Assembly (NCBI RefSeq): GCF_024198255.1
Contig: NZ_JAJVKW010000005.1
Span: 62,001-126,000, forward strand
Direction: 5' to 3'
Source: Myxococcus guangdongensis
GTDB taxonomy: Bacteria; Myxococcota; Myxococcia; Myxococcales; Myxococcaceae
Length of the DNA stretch: 64,000 nt
Shown: piece by piece, positions 8,647 through 17,328 of the stretch
How positions within the stretch are numbered: position 1 is the first letter of the stretch
Layout of the letters: the number at the start of each line of letters is the position of its first letter
Notes under the pieces: model-generated
Databases searched by the model: none
What the model saw: only the letters and a program-made list of their open reading frames with translations
What the model was told of the DNA's origin: nothing
Made by a program: the position numbers and the translations under genes

Positions 8647-8863
8647 AGGCAGACGCATGAATGCGTGAGCGATTTGTCTTCACAAAGGACGGCTGCGCGA
8701 GCAAGGCTCGAGGAAGAACGCGAGCCTTGAAGATATCTCGTCGTGGAACGGCGCCGGGCCATCACCACGAGGAATCCCGACACGTCCGCCGTGGGAGGTG
8801 ACGGGGCGGTCCTTCTGCACGCGCTCTGCTGACGTCTGCAAATCAATGAGGGAGGAGCTGTGT

Positions 8864-9406
8864 ATGCCGAAGTCGAGATCGACGGAGTCGAGTCCTGGCA
8901 ACTCGCGGTCCCACGCATTCCGAAGGGGAAATCGGTCGGACATCCTGACCCTCCTGGTCCTCGCTGCGGGTGGGCGGCTGGAGGCGCGCATGAGGAGGCC
9001 CGCCGCGGGGCAGACGGGTGTCACGTTGCAGTTGGCGCTCCGGGTCTGGCACGTGCTCGACCCTGTTCGCTTCCCCTCGCCGAACCTGGATGACTACACC
9101 CTCGTCAATGCGGTCGAGGCGGTTCATTTCAGGGGAAAGACCGGACGGACGGAGGGGACCGAGCAGGAGATTCGCGCGGAGGAGAATCTGCGTCGCCTGC
9201 GGGGCGTGTTTGCTGGATATGATTGCATCGTGGCCCTGGGGAGGAGCGCGATGACCGCCGTGGAGGCCGCGGGGTTCGAGGCCCTGTACTCGGGAAACCA
9301 CCCATCCCTGCAGGCCCTCAATCGCATGTACGAATCATCGGAGAAGACGCCCGCGGAGCGGCGGGCGGACCGGGTCGCACAATGGGCCAGGAAGGTGATG
9401 GCCTGA
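8864..9406 (+). CDS. hypothetical protein, possibly uracil-DNA-glycosylase-like fold
   Basis: A 180-residue protein I do not recognise with certainty. Its C-terminal half reads like a uracil-DNA-glycosylase superfamily core: strand CIVALGRSAMTAVEAAGFEAL followed by SGNHPSLQALNRMY, which resembles the second active-site motif (HPS followed by LNR) of that superfamily. The middle contains RVWHVLDPVRFPSPNLDDYTLVN in pieces. The N-terminal 30 residues are basic. The ATG at 8864 is chosen because ggaggagc lies about 8 bases upstream; frames open from 8798. No membrane segment. If it is a glycosylase-fold protein, the usual catalytic Asp/Asn of motif 1 is not evident, so activity is uncertain. Confidence 0.6.
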   Translation: MPKSRSTESSPGNSRSHAFRRGNRSDILTLLVLAAGGRLEARMRRPAAGQTGVTLQLALRVWHVLDPVRFPSPNLDDYTLVNAVEAVHFRGKTGRTEGTEQEIRAEENLRRLRGVFAGYDCIVALGRSAMTAVEAAGFEALYSGNHPSLQALNRMYESSEKTPAERRADRVAQWARKVMA

Positions 9407-9446
9407 CGGCGGCGGAGCGAGCGCGGAGGGCGCCTGGGGTTTGCTG

Positions 9447-9944
9447 TCAGCTGGCGAGCCGCTTGCCCTTGTTGCGCCGACGCTCGCGGAAGTCGGCGCT
9501 CAGCGTGTCCACCATGCTCGTCCCCGCGACGCCTGCGACGGCGAGGCCACCGAACATCACCACGTAGCTGGACACCCCCGCGCCACCGCACTCGACGCAC
9601 GCGATGGCCGGGTCGTCCGGCGCGTAGTGGACGGCCATCTTCGTGCCGGAGGCATACCGGCGCGTCAGTCGCTGCGCGTCCGGCAGTGCGCCCGTGTCGT
9701 TGCCGCCGAAGGAGACGGTGTCTGAGGTGTAGTGGCTGCCGCCCACCGAGTATTCGTAGCGCACCTCGGGGTGGAAGCGGGTGTTGCGCCGGTCGTGCAT
9801 CGTCTGCACGGACGAGGAGACGACGGTGCCCTCGGTGGTGGGCCACTGCTCGCTCGCATGCGCGCGGTACAGCAGGCGCCCGCCTCCATAGGCCAGCATC
9901 GCGCCGAACAGCAGCATCAACCCCGTCATCAATCCCTTCATCAT
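9447..9944 (-). CDS. DUF3592 family membrane protein
   Basis: A 165-residue protein. An N-terminal membrane helix (GLMTGLMLLFGAMLAYGGG, residues 4-22) is followed by an extracytoplasmic beta-rich domain characteristic of DUF3592: WPTTEGTVVSSSV, VRYEYSVGGSHYTSDTVSFG, and MAVHYAPDDPAIACVE. A second hydrophobic segment (SSYVVMFGGLAVAGVAG) near residues 130-146 precedes a basic end. The function of the family is unknown. The ATG at 9944 is used; upstream frame to 10028 is not similar to anything. It diverges from the cysQ-like gene across about 200 bases that contain two GC-rich palindromes. Confidence 0.82.
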   Translation of the reverse strand: MMKGLMTGLMLLFGAMLAYGGGRLLYRAHASEQWPTTEGTVVSSSVQTMHDRRNTRFHPEVRYEYSVGGSHYTSDTVSFGGNDTGALPDAQRLTRRYASGTKMAVHYAPDDPAIACVECGGAGVSSYVVMFGGLAVAGVAGTSMVDTLSADFRERRRNKGKRLAS

Positions 9945-10056
9945 CTCGGCCTGTCCTCGCGCTGGCCCTCGGGGGTTCCCGCATGGGCTCACGGTTCGCT
10001 TCCTGCAGTGCAGAAGCCGCGCCAGCATCTCTCCTCGGGGCCAGTCATCCGGCGGT

Positions 10057-10090
10057 GGGGCAATTCGCCCCGCGCGGGGCAGTTCGCCCC
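10057..10090. repeat. two tandem short palindromes of 15 bases, 19-base period
   Basis: ggggcaattcgcccc (10057-10071) and ggggcagttcgcccc (10076-10090) are near-identical, each a 5-bp GC stem around a 5-base loop, spaced 19 bases start to start. They lie between the divergent DUF3592 and cysQ-like genes, about 60-90 bases upstream of the latter's ATG. Two copies at about two helical turns are compatible with a dimeric repressor's operators, or with RNA hairpins in a leader. No factor can be named. Confidence 0.45.
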
Positions 10091-10147
10091 ACGTCTGTTC
10101 GCTCGGGACTCCCCGGAACGGGGCAACGGGGGCAGACTGTGAGGACC

Positions 10148-10981
10148 ATGCCCTCCCTCGACACCGAGCTGGAAACCGCCCGTCGAATCGCCCGTGAAGC
10201 AGGCGCCGTGCTGCTCCAGGTCTACGCCACGCCCTTCGCGGTGGAGGACAAGGCGGGCGGGCAGGGGCCCGTCACCGAGGCCGACACCCGCGCCAACGCG
10301 CTCATCGTGGACGCGCTGCACCGGGCCTTCCCGAAGGACGGCGTGGTGGCGGAGGAGTCGGAGAACGATGCGGTGGCCACGCGCTTCGAGCGGTGCTGGT
10401 TCGTGGACCCGCTCGACGGCACCCAGGAGTTCGTCAACCGCAACGGCGAGTTCGCCATCCACATCGGCCTGGCCATCGGCGGCGAGGCGCGGCTGGGCGT
10501 CGTCTATCGGCCGGTGGGCGACAAGCTCTACTCGGGCGTGGTGGGGGAGGGCGGCTTCGTGGAGGAGGCGGGAGCGCGCCGGGCCCTGCGAGTATCGGAC
10601 GTGGCGGAGCCGTCGTCGTTGCGCCTGGTGGTGTCGCGCTCGCATCGCTCGATGCTGACGAACCAGATTGCGGCGCGGCTGGGGATCGTCCGCATGTACG
10701 AGTCCGGCTCCGTGGGCATCAAGTGTGGCCTGCTCGCAGAGTCCGTCGCGGACCTCTACCTGCACACCAGCTCCAAGAGCTACCGCTGGGACAACTGCGC
10801 GCCGGAGGCGGTGCTGCGCTCCGCGGGTGGCATCCTCACGGACCTGGGCGGCACGCCGTATCGCTACGACACCGCGGAGCTCCAGAACCTGCGCGGCCTG
10901 CTGGCCTGCAACGCCGCGGCCTTTCCTCACGTGCAGCCCGTGGTCACCCGCTTCGCGCGCGAGGCGGGGCTGCTCGACTGA
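10148..10981 (+). CDS. cysQ: 3'(2'),5'-bisphosphate nucleotidase CysQ / inositol-monophosphatase family
   Basis: A 277-residue phosphatase of the inositol-monophosphatase superfamily. Metal-binding motifs are in place: the glutamates of VVAEESEND (near residue 67), FVDPLDGTQEFVNRNGEF (near residues 87-104), and the C-terminal SYRWDNCAPEAVLRSAGG. The TQEFVNRNGEFA variant after DPLDGT is the one typical of CysQ, which removes the 3'-phosphate from adenosine 3',5'-bisphosphate during sulfate assimilation, rather than of inositol monophosphatase. No cysteine-biosynthesis neighbours are present, so the exact substrate is inferred from family alone. The ATG at 10148 gives full family length. Converges on the SitI-like gene 60 bases away. 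Confidence 0.85.
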   Translation: MPSLDTELETARRIAREAGAVLLQVYATPFAVEDKAGGQGPVTEADTRANALIVDALHRAFPKDGVVAEESENDAVATRFERCWFVDPLDGTQEFVNRNGEFAIHIGLAIGGEARLGVVYRPVGDKLYSGVVGEGGFVEEAGARRALRVSDVAEPSSLRLVVSRSHRSMLTNQIAARLGIVRMYESGSVGIKCGLLAESVADLYLHTSSKSYRWDNCAPEAVLRSAGGILTDLGGTPYRYDTAELQNLRGLLACNAAAFPHVQPVVTRFAREAGLLD

Positions 10982-11041
10982 CGGCGCATCCCGTCGCGCC
11001 CGTTCGAGTGGCGTGGTGCGAAGCGTTGCTCGGACATTCCA

Positions 11042-11764
11042 TCAGCGTGTCGGCACTTCGCGGAACGTGAGCCCCTCGAGTCCGAGGTGGCTCACGGCGT
11101 CCTTGAATCGTTCGGTGCTGATGACCATCGTCGCGAGGTTGCCGAGCCGGAACAGGTCCACCTCGGTTGGCAATGAGGCTGCGTCCAGAATCGGGTCGTC
11201 GGGGCGCTTCAGTCCCATTCGCCCGCAGGTCTCGCATGGCCCCGGATGGTCTGGCGGCATGCAGTCTCGATGCAGTCGCCCACGGAGTGGGATTTCGAGC
11301 TCCAGAAGTTCTGTGGGCTGCTTCTGGCGGAATCGCAGCTCGGTCGGGAAGCCACGGAGGCCGCTCACTGCCTGCTCCTGAAGGCGGTGAAAGGGCTCGT
11401 TGTGAATCAGCATGACGGCCGCCGACCACGCGAAGTCCGGGACCTTCCCAGTCACTCTACCGACGAGTGGTCCGAACTCAGTCCCTGGGAGGAGTTGGAC
11501 CGCGGGCGGCACGAGCGGGCGGACGAGGTCGCGCAGCCGCATGAACTCTTCGTAGGGCTCGGGTCGCGCCTCCTCGAAGGACTCGCTCTCCGTCAGTCGC
11601 GACAGGTCGACGCTGGGCAGGTAGTGCCCCGCGCCACTCCAGGTGACCGCGCAGGTGGGGCATGTCCGCAGGCCCGGCAGTCCCCACTTGTGGGACGCGT
11701 CCACCAGCCCACCTCGCCGGGTCGCCGCGACGCGGTCCTCGTCCACCCAGAAAAATCGTCGCAT
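11042..11764 (-). CDS. SitI6-family double-CXXCG immunity protein
   Basis: A 240-residue protein of the Myxococcus double-CXXCG paralogous family, which supplies the immunity partner (SitI6 class) for SitA6 toxins. Family marks: MRRFFWVDED start, GLRTCPTCAVTW near residues 32-43, YLPSVDLSRL, EFGPLVGRVTGKVPDF (spacing typical), and PCETCGRMGLKRPDDPIL near residues 176-193. The second motif is a true CxxCG (C177, C180); the first is CPTCA (C35, C38), missing the usual glycine. The paired cysteines probably bind zinc. It starts 6 bases after the toxin gene's stop, so both are one operon with immunity second. It would protect the cell and its kin from the cognate toxin in the cytoplasm. Confidence 0.85.
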   Translation of the reverse strand: MRRFFWVDEDRVAATRRGGLVDASHKWGLPGLRTCPTCAVTWSGAGHYLPSVDLSRLTESESFEEARPEPYEEFMRLRDLVRPLVPPAVQLLPGTEFGPLVGRVTGKVPDFAWSAAVMLIHNEPFHRLQEQAVSGLRGFPTELRFRQKQPTELLELEIPLRGRLHRDCMPPDHPGPCETCGRMGLKRPDDPILDAASLPTEVDLFRLGNLATMVISTERFKDAVSHLGLEGLTFREVPTR

Positions 11765-11770
11765 TCACCC

Positions 11771-12457
11771 TCACGTCCCTGGCTGCGAATAGTACGACTG
11801 GATGGGGCCACCCAGTAGCTGGAAGCGATAGATGAGCTCGCCCGCGTGTCTGAAGATCGCCTCCGGCGACGCTTCGCCATTGTCCCGTTGAAACTGTCGC
11901 CAGGCTTCGTTCCACGCTCCGCCGCGATTGCCTCCACCGTGAATCCTCCGATGAACCTCATAGGGAATCGGTAGCGTGTAGCTGTGGATCTTGACGCCCT
12001 GCCGCTTGAACCATCTCGCGAGCCCTTCTTCCTGGGGGAAGATGTGATGCTTCTCCCATCGCCCAGGCGGAAGTCGGTGAGATGGCGGAACGACCCGTTC
12101 CGGACCATTCCAGTTGGGGAACGTCATGATGGGTTCGCCCGGCAGCTTCTGGGCACCTCCCCAATTCCGGCGAGGCCCACTTCCCGGAGCCGCTGCCGCG
12201 GCGGGTGGGCGGGACGGTGGGAACCGCGCCTGCTCAATCACTCCCTCGAAGCTGTCCTCGCAGCGATAGAAACCGCAGCTTTCTCCGAGGCACAGCAAGG
12301 TGACGCACTGGTCCTCATGTGGAGCCTCGCACTCGAGCTCCGCGGATTCCCATGCCTCCTGCAGGGGCGCGGGCGGTGGCGTGGCGCAGGCCATCCACGC
12401 CCCTACGAGAATCGATAGACAAAAGGACCGCCAGGTTCGACAGGCAAATGCTTGCAT
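11771..12457 (-). CDS. SitA6-family polymorphic toxin lipoprotein
   Basis: A 228-residue lipoprotein of the myxobacterial family to which SitA6 toxins belong. Known Sit toxins move between cells during TraA/TraB-dependent outer-membrane exchange and kill recipients lacking the matching SitI. Visible here: a basic-hydrophobic signal (RTWRSFCLSILVGAWMAC) with lipidated C24 (tryptophan at -3 is atypical), a conserved Cys-rich segment (ECEAPHEDQCVTLLCLGESC, residues 43-62), a Pro/Ala linker, and a C-terminal domain with H137-H138 in KHHIFPQE, IHSYTLPIPYEVHRRIHGG and AWNEAWRQF, which resembles an HNH-like nuclease fold. The ATG at 12457 is used; an upstream ATG at 12502 would put 15 polar residues before the signal. 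The cognate immunity gene follows 6 bases on. Confidence 0.85.
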   Translation of the reverse strand: MQAFACRTWRSFCLSILVGAWMACATPPPAPLQEAWESAELECEAPHEDQCVTLLCLGESCGFYRCEDSFEGVIEQARFPPSRPPAAAAAPGSGPRRNWGGAQKLPGEPIMTFPNWNGPERVVPPSHRLPPGRWEKHHIFPQEEGLARWFKRQGVKIHSYTLPIPYEVHRRIHGGGNRGGAWNEAWRQFQRDNGEASPEAIFRHAGELIYRFQLLGGPIQSYYSQPGT

Positions 12458-12538
12458 GAATGCCCCCGTGCCAGCATTGGCCACGCAGGGGATATCCATC
12501 AAGAACCTGACGCGTCGAGGACGCTGAGGACCTTGCCG

Positions 12539-13096
12539 TCAGCCTTCATCCGCCGCGTGGCGGAGCTGCGCGAAGAGTCTGGCCAGGTCGGGGAGCTGGT
12601 AGTGGGCGTTGAGTCCGCTGGGATTCGGCAGCACCCACAGGCGCGTGGCGCCGAGCGTCTCCGGCTGGAGCCCCAGCTTCGCCTTGGGCCTCGCGAACGC
12701 CGTGCGGTACGCCCCCACGCCCAGCACCGCGAGGAAGCGCGGTCGATGGCGGCGGACCTTGGCCTCCAGTCCCTTCGCGCCCGACCTCAACTCCGAGTGA
12801 TCGAGCTGGTCGGCCGTGGCCGTGGCCCGGTCGACGACGTTGGTGATTCCCAACCCGAATCCCAACAGCTCCCCCTGCTCCGAGGGCAACAACTGCCGGG
12901 GCGTGAAGCCCGACTGGTGCATCGTCGGCCAGAAGCGATTGCCCGGCCGCGCGAAGTGGTACCCCACCACCACCGAATACAGGCTGGGATTGATGCCGCA
13001 GAAGAGTACGCGCAACCCCGGGCCGACGAGGTCCGGCATGGTACGGCCAGTGGCGGCGTCGAGCTCCTCGCGCGTGGGGCGCCGTGATGCAGGCAT
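12539..13096 (-). CDS. mug: G/U mismatch-specific DNA glycosylase (Mug/TDG family)
   Basis: A 185-residue enzyme that excises uracil (and often ethenocytosine) mispaired with guanine in base-excision repair. Motif 1 is VLFCGINPSLYSV, where the GINP core and following residue hold the catalytic Asn of the Mug class; motif 2 is LPNPSGLNAHY, the NPSGLN loop that intercalates into DNA. GYHFARPGNRFWPTMHQSGF between them is the family's other conserved block. The ATG at 13096 is taken because it is followed by family-like sequence; an upstream ATG at 13126 adds ten residues. It runs in the same direction as the Sit pair but ends 81 bases before sitA, so it is probably a separate unit. Confidence 0.92.
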   Translation of the reverse strand: MPASRRPTREELDAATGRTMPDLVGPGLRVLFCGINPSLYSVVVGYHFARPGNRFWPTMHQSGFTPRQLLPSEQGELLGFGLGITNVVDRATATADQLDHSELRSGAKGLEAKVRRHRPRFLAVLGVGAYRTAFARPKAKLGLQPETLGATRLWVLPNPSGLNAHYQLPDLARLFAQLRHAADEG

Positions 13097-13224
13097 GGGC
13101 CGCTTCTCGCACCCCTCGCACCCCATGACAACGCTCCGCTGGCGCCCGACGCGTCCGCTGGGGCACGCTGTCGCGATGCGTCCCCGTGGGGACGTCCACC
13201 TTCCGATGCTTGGAGCCCCCGCAC

Positions 13225-14172
13225 ATGGCGCACATCGTGACGCTGACGCTCAACCCCGCCATCGACGTCGCGACGTCCGTGCCGGAAGTCACGCCCGAGC
13301 ACAAGCTGCGCTGCGGCTCCGTGCGGAGGGATCCTGGCGGCGGCGGCATCAACGTGGCCCGCGTGGTGCGCGAGCTCGGCGGTGAGTCCATCGCCGTCTA
13401 CACCCGGGGCGGCGCCACCGGCCTGCTCCTCGAGGAGCTGCTGGAGGAGAAGGGCCTCCTGCGCCGCTCCATCCCCGTGGAGGGCTCCACCCGCGAGAGC
13501 TTCACCGTCGCCGAGGGCCACAGCGCCCGCGAGTACCGCTTCATCCTCCCCGGCCCCGTGCTCACCGAGCGCGAATGGCAGCGCTGCCTCACCGCCGTGA
13601 GCGAGGTGTCCCAGGACGCCGCCTTCATCGTCGCCAGCGGCAGCCTGCCTCAGGGTGTCCCCGAGGACTTCTACGCCCGCGTCGCCCGGCTGGCGAAGGA
13701 GCTCGGCGTGCGCTGCGTGGTGGACACCAGCGGCAAGGCGCTCGCCGCCGCCCTGGAGGAGGGTGTGTTCCTGGCCAAGCCCAACCGCCGCGAGCTGCGG
13801 GAGCTGACGGGCATGCAGGTGGAGGACCTGGAGTCCCAGGCCTCGGCCGCCCGGGAGCTGGTCGCCCGGGGCCGCGCCCAGGTTCTCGCCGTCTCCATGG
13901 GCGCCGATGGCGCGCTGCTCACCACCCGCGACGTCCAGCTCCGCGCCTCGCCGCCTCCCGTGGAAACCCACAGCTCCGTGGGGGCCGGGGACAGCTTCGT
14001 GGCCGGGGTGACGCTGGCGCTCGCCCGGGGCCAGTCCCCGGAGGAGGCCCTGCGCTGGGGCATCGCCTCCGGCACCGCGGCGCTCCTGTCCCAGGGGACC
14101 GACCTGTGCGCCCGGGCGGACGTCGAGCGTTTGTTCACGCAGGTGAAGGCGCTCCCCGTGGCGCGTCCGTAA
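13225..14172 (+). CDS. PfkB-type hexose kinase (1-phosphofructokinase family)
   Basis: A 315-residue ribokinase-fold sugar kinase of the 1-phosphofructokinase / 6-phosphofructokinase-2 / tagatose-6-phosphate kinase group. The N-terminal TLTLNPAIDV and the glycine-rich RRDPGGGGINVARVVRELG (residues 38-56) are the substrate-side signature; the C-terminal SSVGAGDSFVAGVTLALA holds the catalytic aspartate of GAGDS. FLAKPNRRELRELTG is the usual middle block. Which hexose phosphate it uses cannot be fixed, and no PTS genes adjoin it, which argues for fructose-6-phosphate rather than fructose-1-phosphate; this is inference. The ATG at 13225 is preferred over the frame open from 13186. Confidence 0.88.
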   Translation: MAHIVTLTLNPAIDVATSVPEVTPEHKLRCGSVRRDPGGGGINVARVVRELGGESIAVYTRGGATGLLLEELLEEKGLLRRSIPVEGSTRESFTVAEGHSAREYRFILPGPVLTEREWQRCLTAVSEVSQDAAFIVASGSLPQGVPEDFYARVARLAKELGVRCVVDTSGKALAAALEEGVFLAKPNRRELRELTGMQVEDLESQASAARELVARGRAQVLAVSMGADGALLTTRDVQLRASPPPVETHSSVGAGDSFVAGVTLALARGQSPEEALRWGIASGTAALLSQGTDLCARADVERLFTQVKALPVARP

Positions 14173-14263
14173 CCCGGGTGGGCCTTGCCTCCTCGCACGC
14201 AGGCCGGGCGGGGCATCGGCATGTCTCGACAAGGATGGTCGGGATTGGACAGAGTGCGCTCGC

Positions 14264-15580
14264 GTGTCCGCCCCCACTCCGCCGCTCCCCGCTGATTCCC
14301 GTGTTCGCCTCGGCCCCTGGCATTGGGTCGCGCTCCTCGTCGGCGTGACGCCGCTCGTGGTGTACGCGTTCTCGCCGCGCGTCGGTGACCTGGACCTCTA
14401 CTTCCGCACGGCGCGCGCGTTCCTCACCGGGGCCACCCCCAACCAGGACTTCCGCTTCGAGTATCCGCCCTACGCGCTGCTCTGGTTCGTCCCGGCCGCG
14501 TGGCTGCGCACCACGCAGTGGGAGTTCGTCCCCATGTTCGGCCTGCAGCTGGCCATCATGGACGGGCTCATCAAGTGGACGCTGCTCCGCGAGGGCGCGC
14601 GCCGCTGGGGCCGCCAGTGGCGCTCCGTCATCCCGTGTCTGGCGTACTCGGTGACGTCGTGGGCGGCGGCGCTCTACTACCTCAAGCGCTACGACCTCAT
14701 CCCCGCGCTGCTCACGCTGGGCGCGCTGGTGGCGCTGGCGCGGCGCCGGGATGGGCTCGCGGGCCTGGCGCTCGCGGTGGGCATCGTGACGAAGCTCTAC
14801 CCCGTGGTGCTGGTGCCGCTGGCGGTGGCGGTGTGCTGGAAGCGCGGCACGCTGGGCCGGCTGGTGATGGGGCTGACCCTGGGTGTGGCGCCGCTGGTGC
14901 CGCTGAGCTTCGTGTGGCCGTGGTGGGGCTTCGCGTCGTTCCACGTCGACCGGGGACTGCAGGTCGAGTCGCTCGGCGCGTCGCTCCTGTGGGCGGCGCA
15001 CCACCTGGGGCTCGTCAAGGGCGTGCTCTGGGTGCACGCGCCCGCGGCGTACGAGCTGCACGGCGCCGCCGCCGAGGGGGTGCGGGCGACGACACGCTGG
15101 CTGTGGGTGGTGGGCTCGCTGGGCATGGCCGCGCTGGGCATGTGGTCGGTGCGCCGCAAGATGCCGGAGAAGGTGGAGGACGTCGCCCGACTGGCGCTGG
15201 GGCCGCTGGTGGCCTTCATCATCTTGAACCCGGTGCTCAGTCCCCAGTTCCTCACGTGGCTCATGGGCGCCGCGGCGCTGTCGCTCTTGTCCGGCTCGCG
15301 CGCGGTGGCGGTGCTCGTCCTGGTGGCGGCCATCCTGTCCCGAGGCGTCTTCGTGGGGCCCACGTACAAAGATGGGCTGGGCATCCCCCAGACGCTGCTC
15401 TTGCTCACGCGCAACGGGCTGTTGATGGCCGCGGCGGTGATGCTCGTGCGCGACGCGTGGCGCCGCGCCTCCGCGAGCACCTCCACGCCGGGGACCTCCG
15501 CGCCGCCGGTGGACTTCATCCCCTCGGCGACGGAGCCGGTGGACCCCGCGAGCGTGGGGCTCGCCACTCAGCGGCGGTAG
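14264..15580 (+). CDS. GT87-like polytopic membrane glycosyltransferase (DUF2029)
   Basis: A 438-residue integral membrane protein with roughly ten hydrophobic helices. The first extracytoplasmic loop has [16 protein letters not shown] and [15 protein letters not shown], the arrangement seen in GT87 / DUF2029 enzymes, which use polyprenyl-phosphate sugars (for example mannose) outside the membrane; [15 protein letters not shown] and [16 protein letters not shown] are further family blocks. The last 50 residues are a Pro/Thr/Ser-rich cytoplasmic tail. It starts with GTG at 14264; no closer ATG is in frame before the first helix. Its 3' end overlaps the convergent amidohydrolase gene by 13 bases. 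Acceptor unknown. Confidence 0.8.
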   Translation: MSAPTPPLPADSRVRLGPWHWVALLVGVTPLVVYAFSPRVGDLDLYFRTARAFLTGATPNQDFRFEYPPYALLWFVPAAWLRTTQWEFVPMFGLQLAIMDGLIKWTLLREGARRWGRQWRSVIPCLAYSVTSWAAALYYLKRYDLIPALLTLGALVALARRRDGLAGLALAVGIVTKLYPVVLVPLAVAVCWKRGTLGRLVMGLTLGVAPLVPLSFVWPWWGFASFHVDRGLQVESLGASLLWAAHHLGLVKGVLWVHAPAAYELHGAAAEGVRATTRWLWVVGSLGMAALGMWSVRRKMPEKVEDVARLALGPLVAFIILNPVLSPQFLTWLMGAAALSLLSGSRAVAVLVLVAAILSRGVFVGPTYKDGLGIPQTLLLLTRNGLLMAAAVMLVRDAWRRASASTSTPGTSAPPVDFIPSATEPVDPASVGLATQRR

Positions 15581-16845
15581 GGCACGCCGCCCTTCATCAC
15601 CCAGCGCACGCGGCGCACGGCGGAGATGTCCTTCGTGGGCTCTCCGTCCACGGCAATCAGGTCCGCGAGGAGCCCCGGCTTCACCTGCCCGAGCGCGTCC
15701 TCGCGGTGCAGCATCCGGGCGTTGCCGGACGTGGCCGCCTGGAGCACCTGCACGGGCGTCATGCCGTACTCCACCATCAGCTCCAGCTCGCGCCCGTTCT
15801 CTCCATGCGCGAAGACGCCCGAGTCCCCGCCCACGCACATGGGGACACCGGCCGCGAGCGCGGCGCGGAAGCTGACCTTCTTGGCCTGGATGGCGGCGGG
15901 CTCCGGGTCCACGCCCTTCTTCCAGCCGTGGTGGCGGTAGAGCGCGTCGCCGGCCGCGAGCGTGGGGCAGAGGAAGACGCCCCGCTGGGCCATGAGGCGG
16001 AAGACCTCCGTCGTGCCGCTGTCGCCGTGCTCGATGCTCTCCGCGCCGGCGAGCACCGCGCGGCGGATGCCCTCGGGCGTGCTGGCGTGCACGGAGACGG
16101 GGCGGCCGCCGTCGCGCGCGGTGTCGACGATGCGCTTCATCTCCTCGGCGGAGTAGGTGGGGCGCGTCTCTCCACCGGGCCCCCAGCGATAGTCGCCGTA
16201 GACCTTCACCCAGTCCGCGCCCCGGCCCATCTGTTCGCGCACCGCGCGCACCAGCGCGTCCTCGCCGTCGGCCTCCTCGGCGCCCTGCGGGACGTGCCAC
16301 TCGGGGGCGAAGCCCTTGGGGCCGTAGGTGCCGCTGGCCACCAGCGCGCGCGTGGCCACCAGCAGGCGGGGGCCGGGGATGATGCCCTGCTGGATGGCCT
16401 GCTTGAGGCCGACGTCCGCGTCACCCGCGCCCTCGGTGCCCAGGTCGCGCGCGGTGGTGAAGCCCGCGAGCAGCGTCGCTTTCGCGTGCTGGGTGGCCCG
16501 AGCCACGCGCAGGGCCAGGGCCTCCTTCAGCACCTGGTCGTTCCACGTCGCCTCGTTGTACGGGTGGAGGAAGAGGTGGGAGTGGCCCTCGATGAAGCCG
16601 GGCAGGAGCGTGGCGCCGGCGAGGTCGACCTCCTCGGCGCCCTCGGGGATTTGGACCTGGCCAGCGGGGCCGGCGGCGGTGATGCGCTCACCGGTGACGA
16701 CCACCACCCAGCCTGTGTGGGGCTTCGCGGTGACGCCGTCGAAGACGCTCGTGGGGCGGAGCACGTAGCTCTTGGGCGGCGTGGGGCTCGAGGGCTGTTG
16801 GGCCGAGGCCGTGGTGACGACGAGGGCGAGGAGGAGGGCGCGCAT
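15568..16845 (-). CDS. secreted metal-dependent amidohydrolase
   Basis: A 425-residue amidohydrolase with an N-terminal signal peptide ([17 protein letters not shown], likely cleavage after ASA). The barrel shows [20 protein letters not shown] (metal-binding HSH), [25 protein letters not shown] (second and third metal histidines in VHA and EHG), and [40 protein letters not shown] is the C-terminal sandwich. This pattern fits exported imidazolonepropionase-like hydrolases, which include prolidase-type dipeptidases; the substrate is not fixed. It acts in the periplasm or outside the cell. Convergent and overlapping with the GT87-like gene. Confidence 0.87.
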   Translation of the reverse strand: MRALLLALVVTTASAQQPSSPTPPKSYVLRPTSVFDGVTAKPHTGWVVVVTGERITAAGPAGQVQIPEGAEEVDLAGATLLPGFIEGHSHLFLHPYNEATWNDQVLKEALALRVARATQHAKATLLAGFTTARDLGTEGAGDADVGLKQAIQQGIIPGPRLLVATRALVASGTYGPKGFAPEWHVPQGAEEADGEDALVRAVREQMGRGADWVKVYGDYRWGPGGETRPTYSAEEMKRIVDTARDGGRPVSVHASTPEGIRRAVLAGAESIEHGDSGTTEVFRLMAQRGVFLCPTLAAGDALYRHHGWKKGVDPEPAAIQAKKVSFRAALAAGVPMCVGGDSGVFAHGENGRELELMVEYGMTPVQVLQAATSGNARMLHREDALGQVKPGLLADLIAVDGEPTKDISAVRRVRWVMKGGVPYRR

Positions 16846-17009
16846 GGCGGTGCCGGGGCGTGGGTGTGGGGAGGGGATGATGGCGCGCCACCAGGAGAGG
16901 GGCCACTTCGCCGCCCGGGTGGTGTGGGGACAAGCGGGGCTGAGGGAGCGCTTCAGCGGGGCTCATCGACGCTGCTGCCGGGGGGCGCGCGGGTGGTTAG
17001 AGGGAGGGC

Positions 17010-17318
17010 ATGGCCCGAAACGAGAACGTCAACGCGTTGTTGCCGGTCGAGGTCGAGTTCCAGAAGGAGAAGGCGTCCGCGCTGCGGCGCACCGGCGAGA
17101 AGCTGGAGAAGGCGCTCGCGGCGCTGGCCCTCGCGGAGCGGGAGCTGTTGGCCTCCCAGGGGACGGCGCGCGCGGCGCGCCATGCGCGCTACCGGGAGGT
17201 CCGCAAGGAGGCGGAGCTCCAGCGGTGGAACCTCATGGTGCAGCGCGAGGCGTGCGGCATCCGGAACAACCGGGAGTTGGACCTGGTGTATCCGATGCCG
17301 CCGCTGGTTCGGGAATGA
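17010..17318 (+). CDS. small hypothetical helical protein
   Basis: A 102-residue protein I do not recognise. Residues about 15-50 are strongly helical and charged (EFQKEKASALRRTGEKLEKA, then LALAERELLASQ), followed by an Arg/Ala-rich helix and a short conserved-looking end, RNNRELDLVYPMPPLVRE. No signal peptide or membrane segment. The ATG at 17010 follows the sequence gagggagggc, a good ribosome site 4-10 bases upstream, which supports it being a real gene. It converges on the DUF423 gene with 10 bases between. Confidence 0.62.
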   Translation: MARNENVNALLPVEVEFQKEKASALRRTGEKLEKALAALALAERELLASQGTARAARHARYREVRKEAELQRWNLMVQREACGIRNNRELDLVYPMPPLVRE

Positions 17319-17328
17319 CTCGGGCGGC

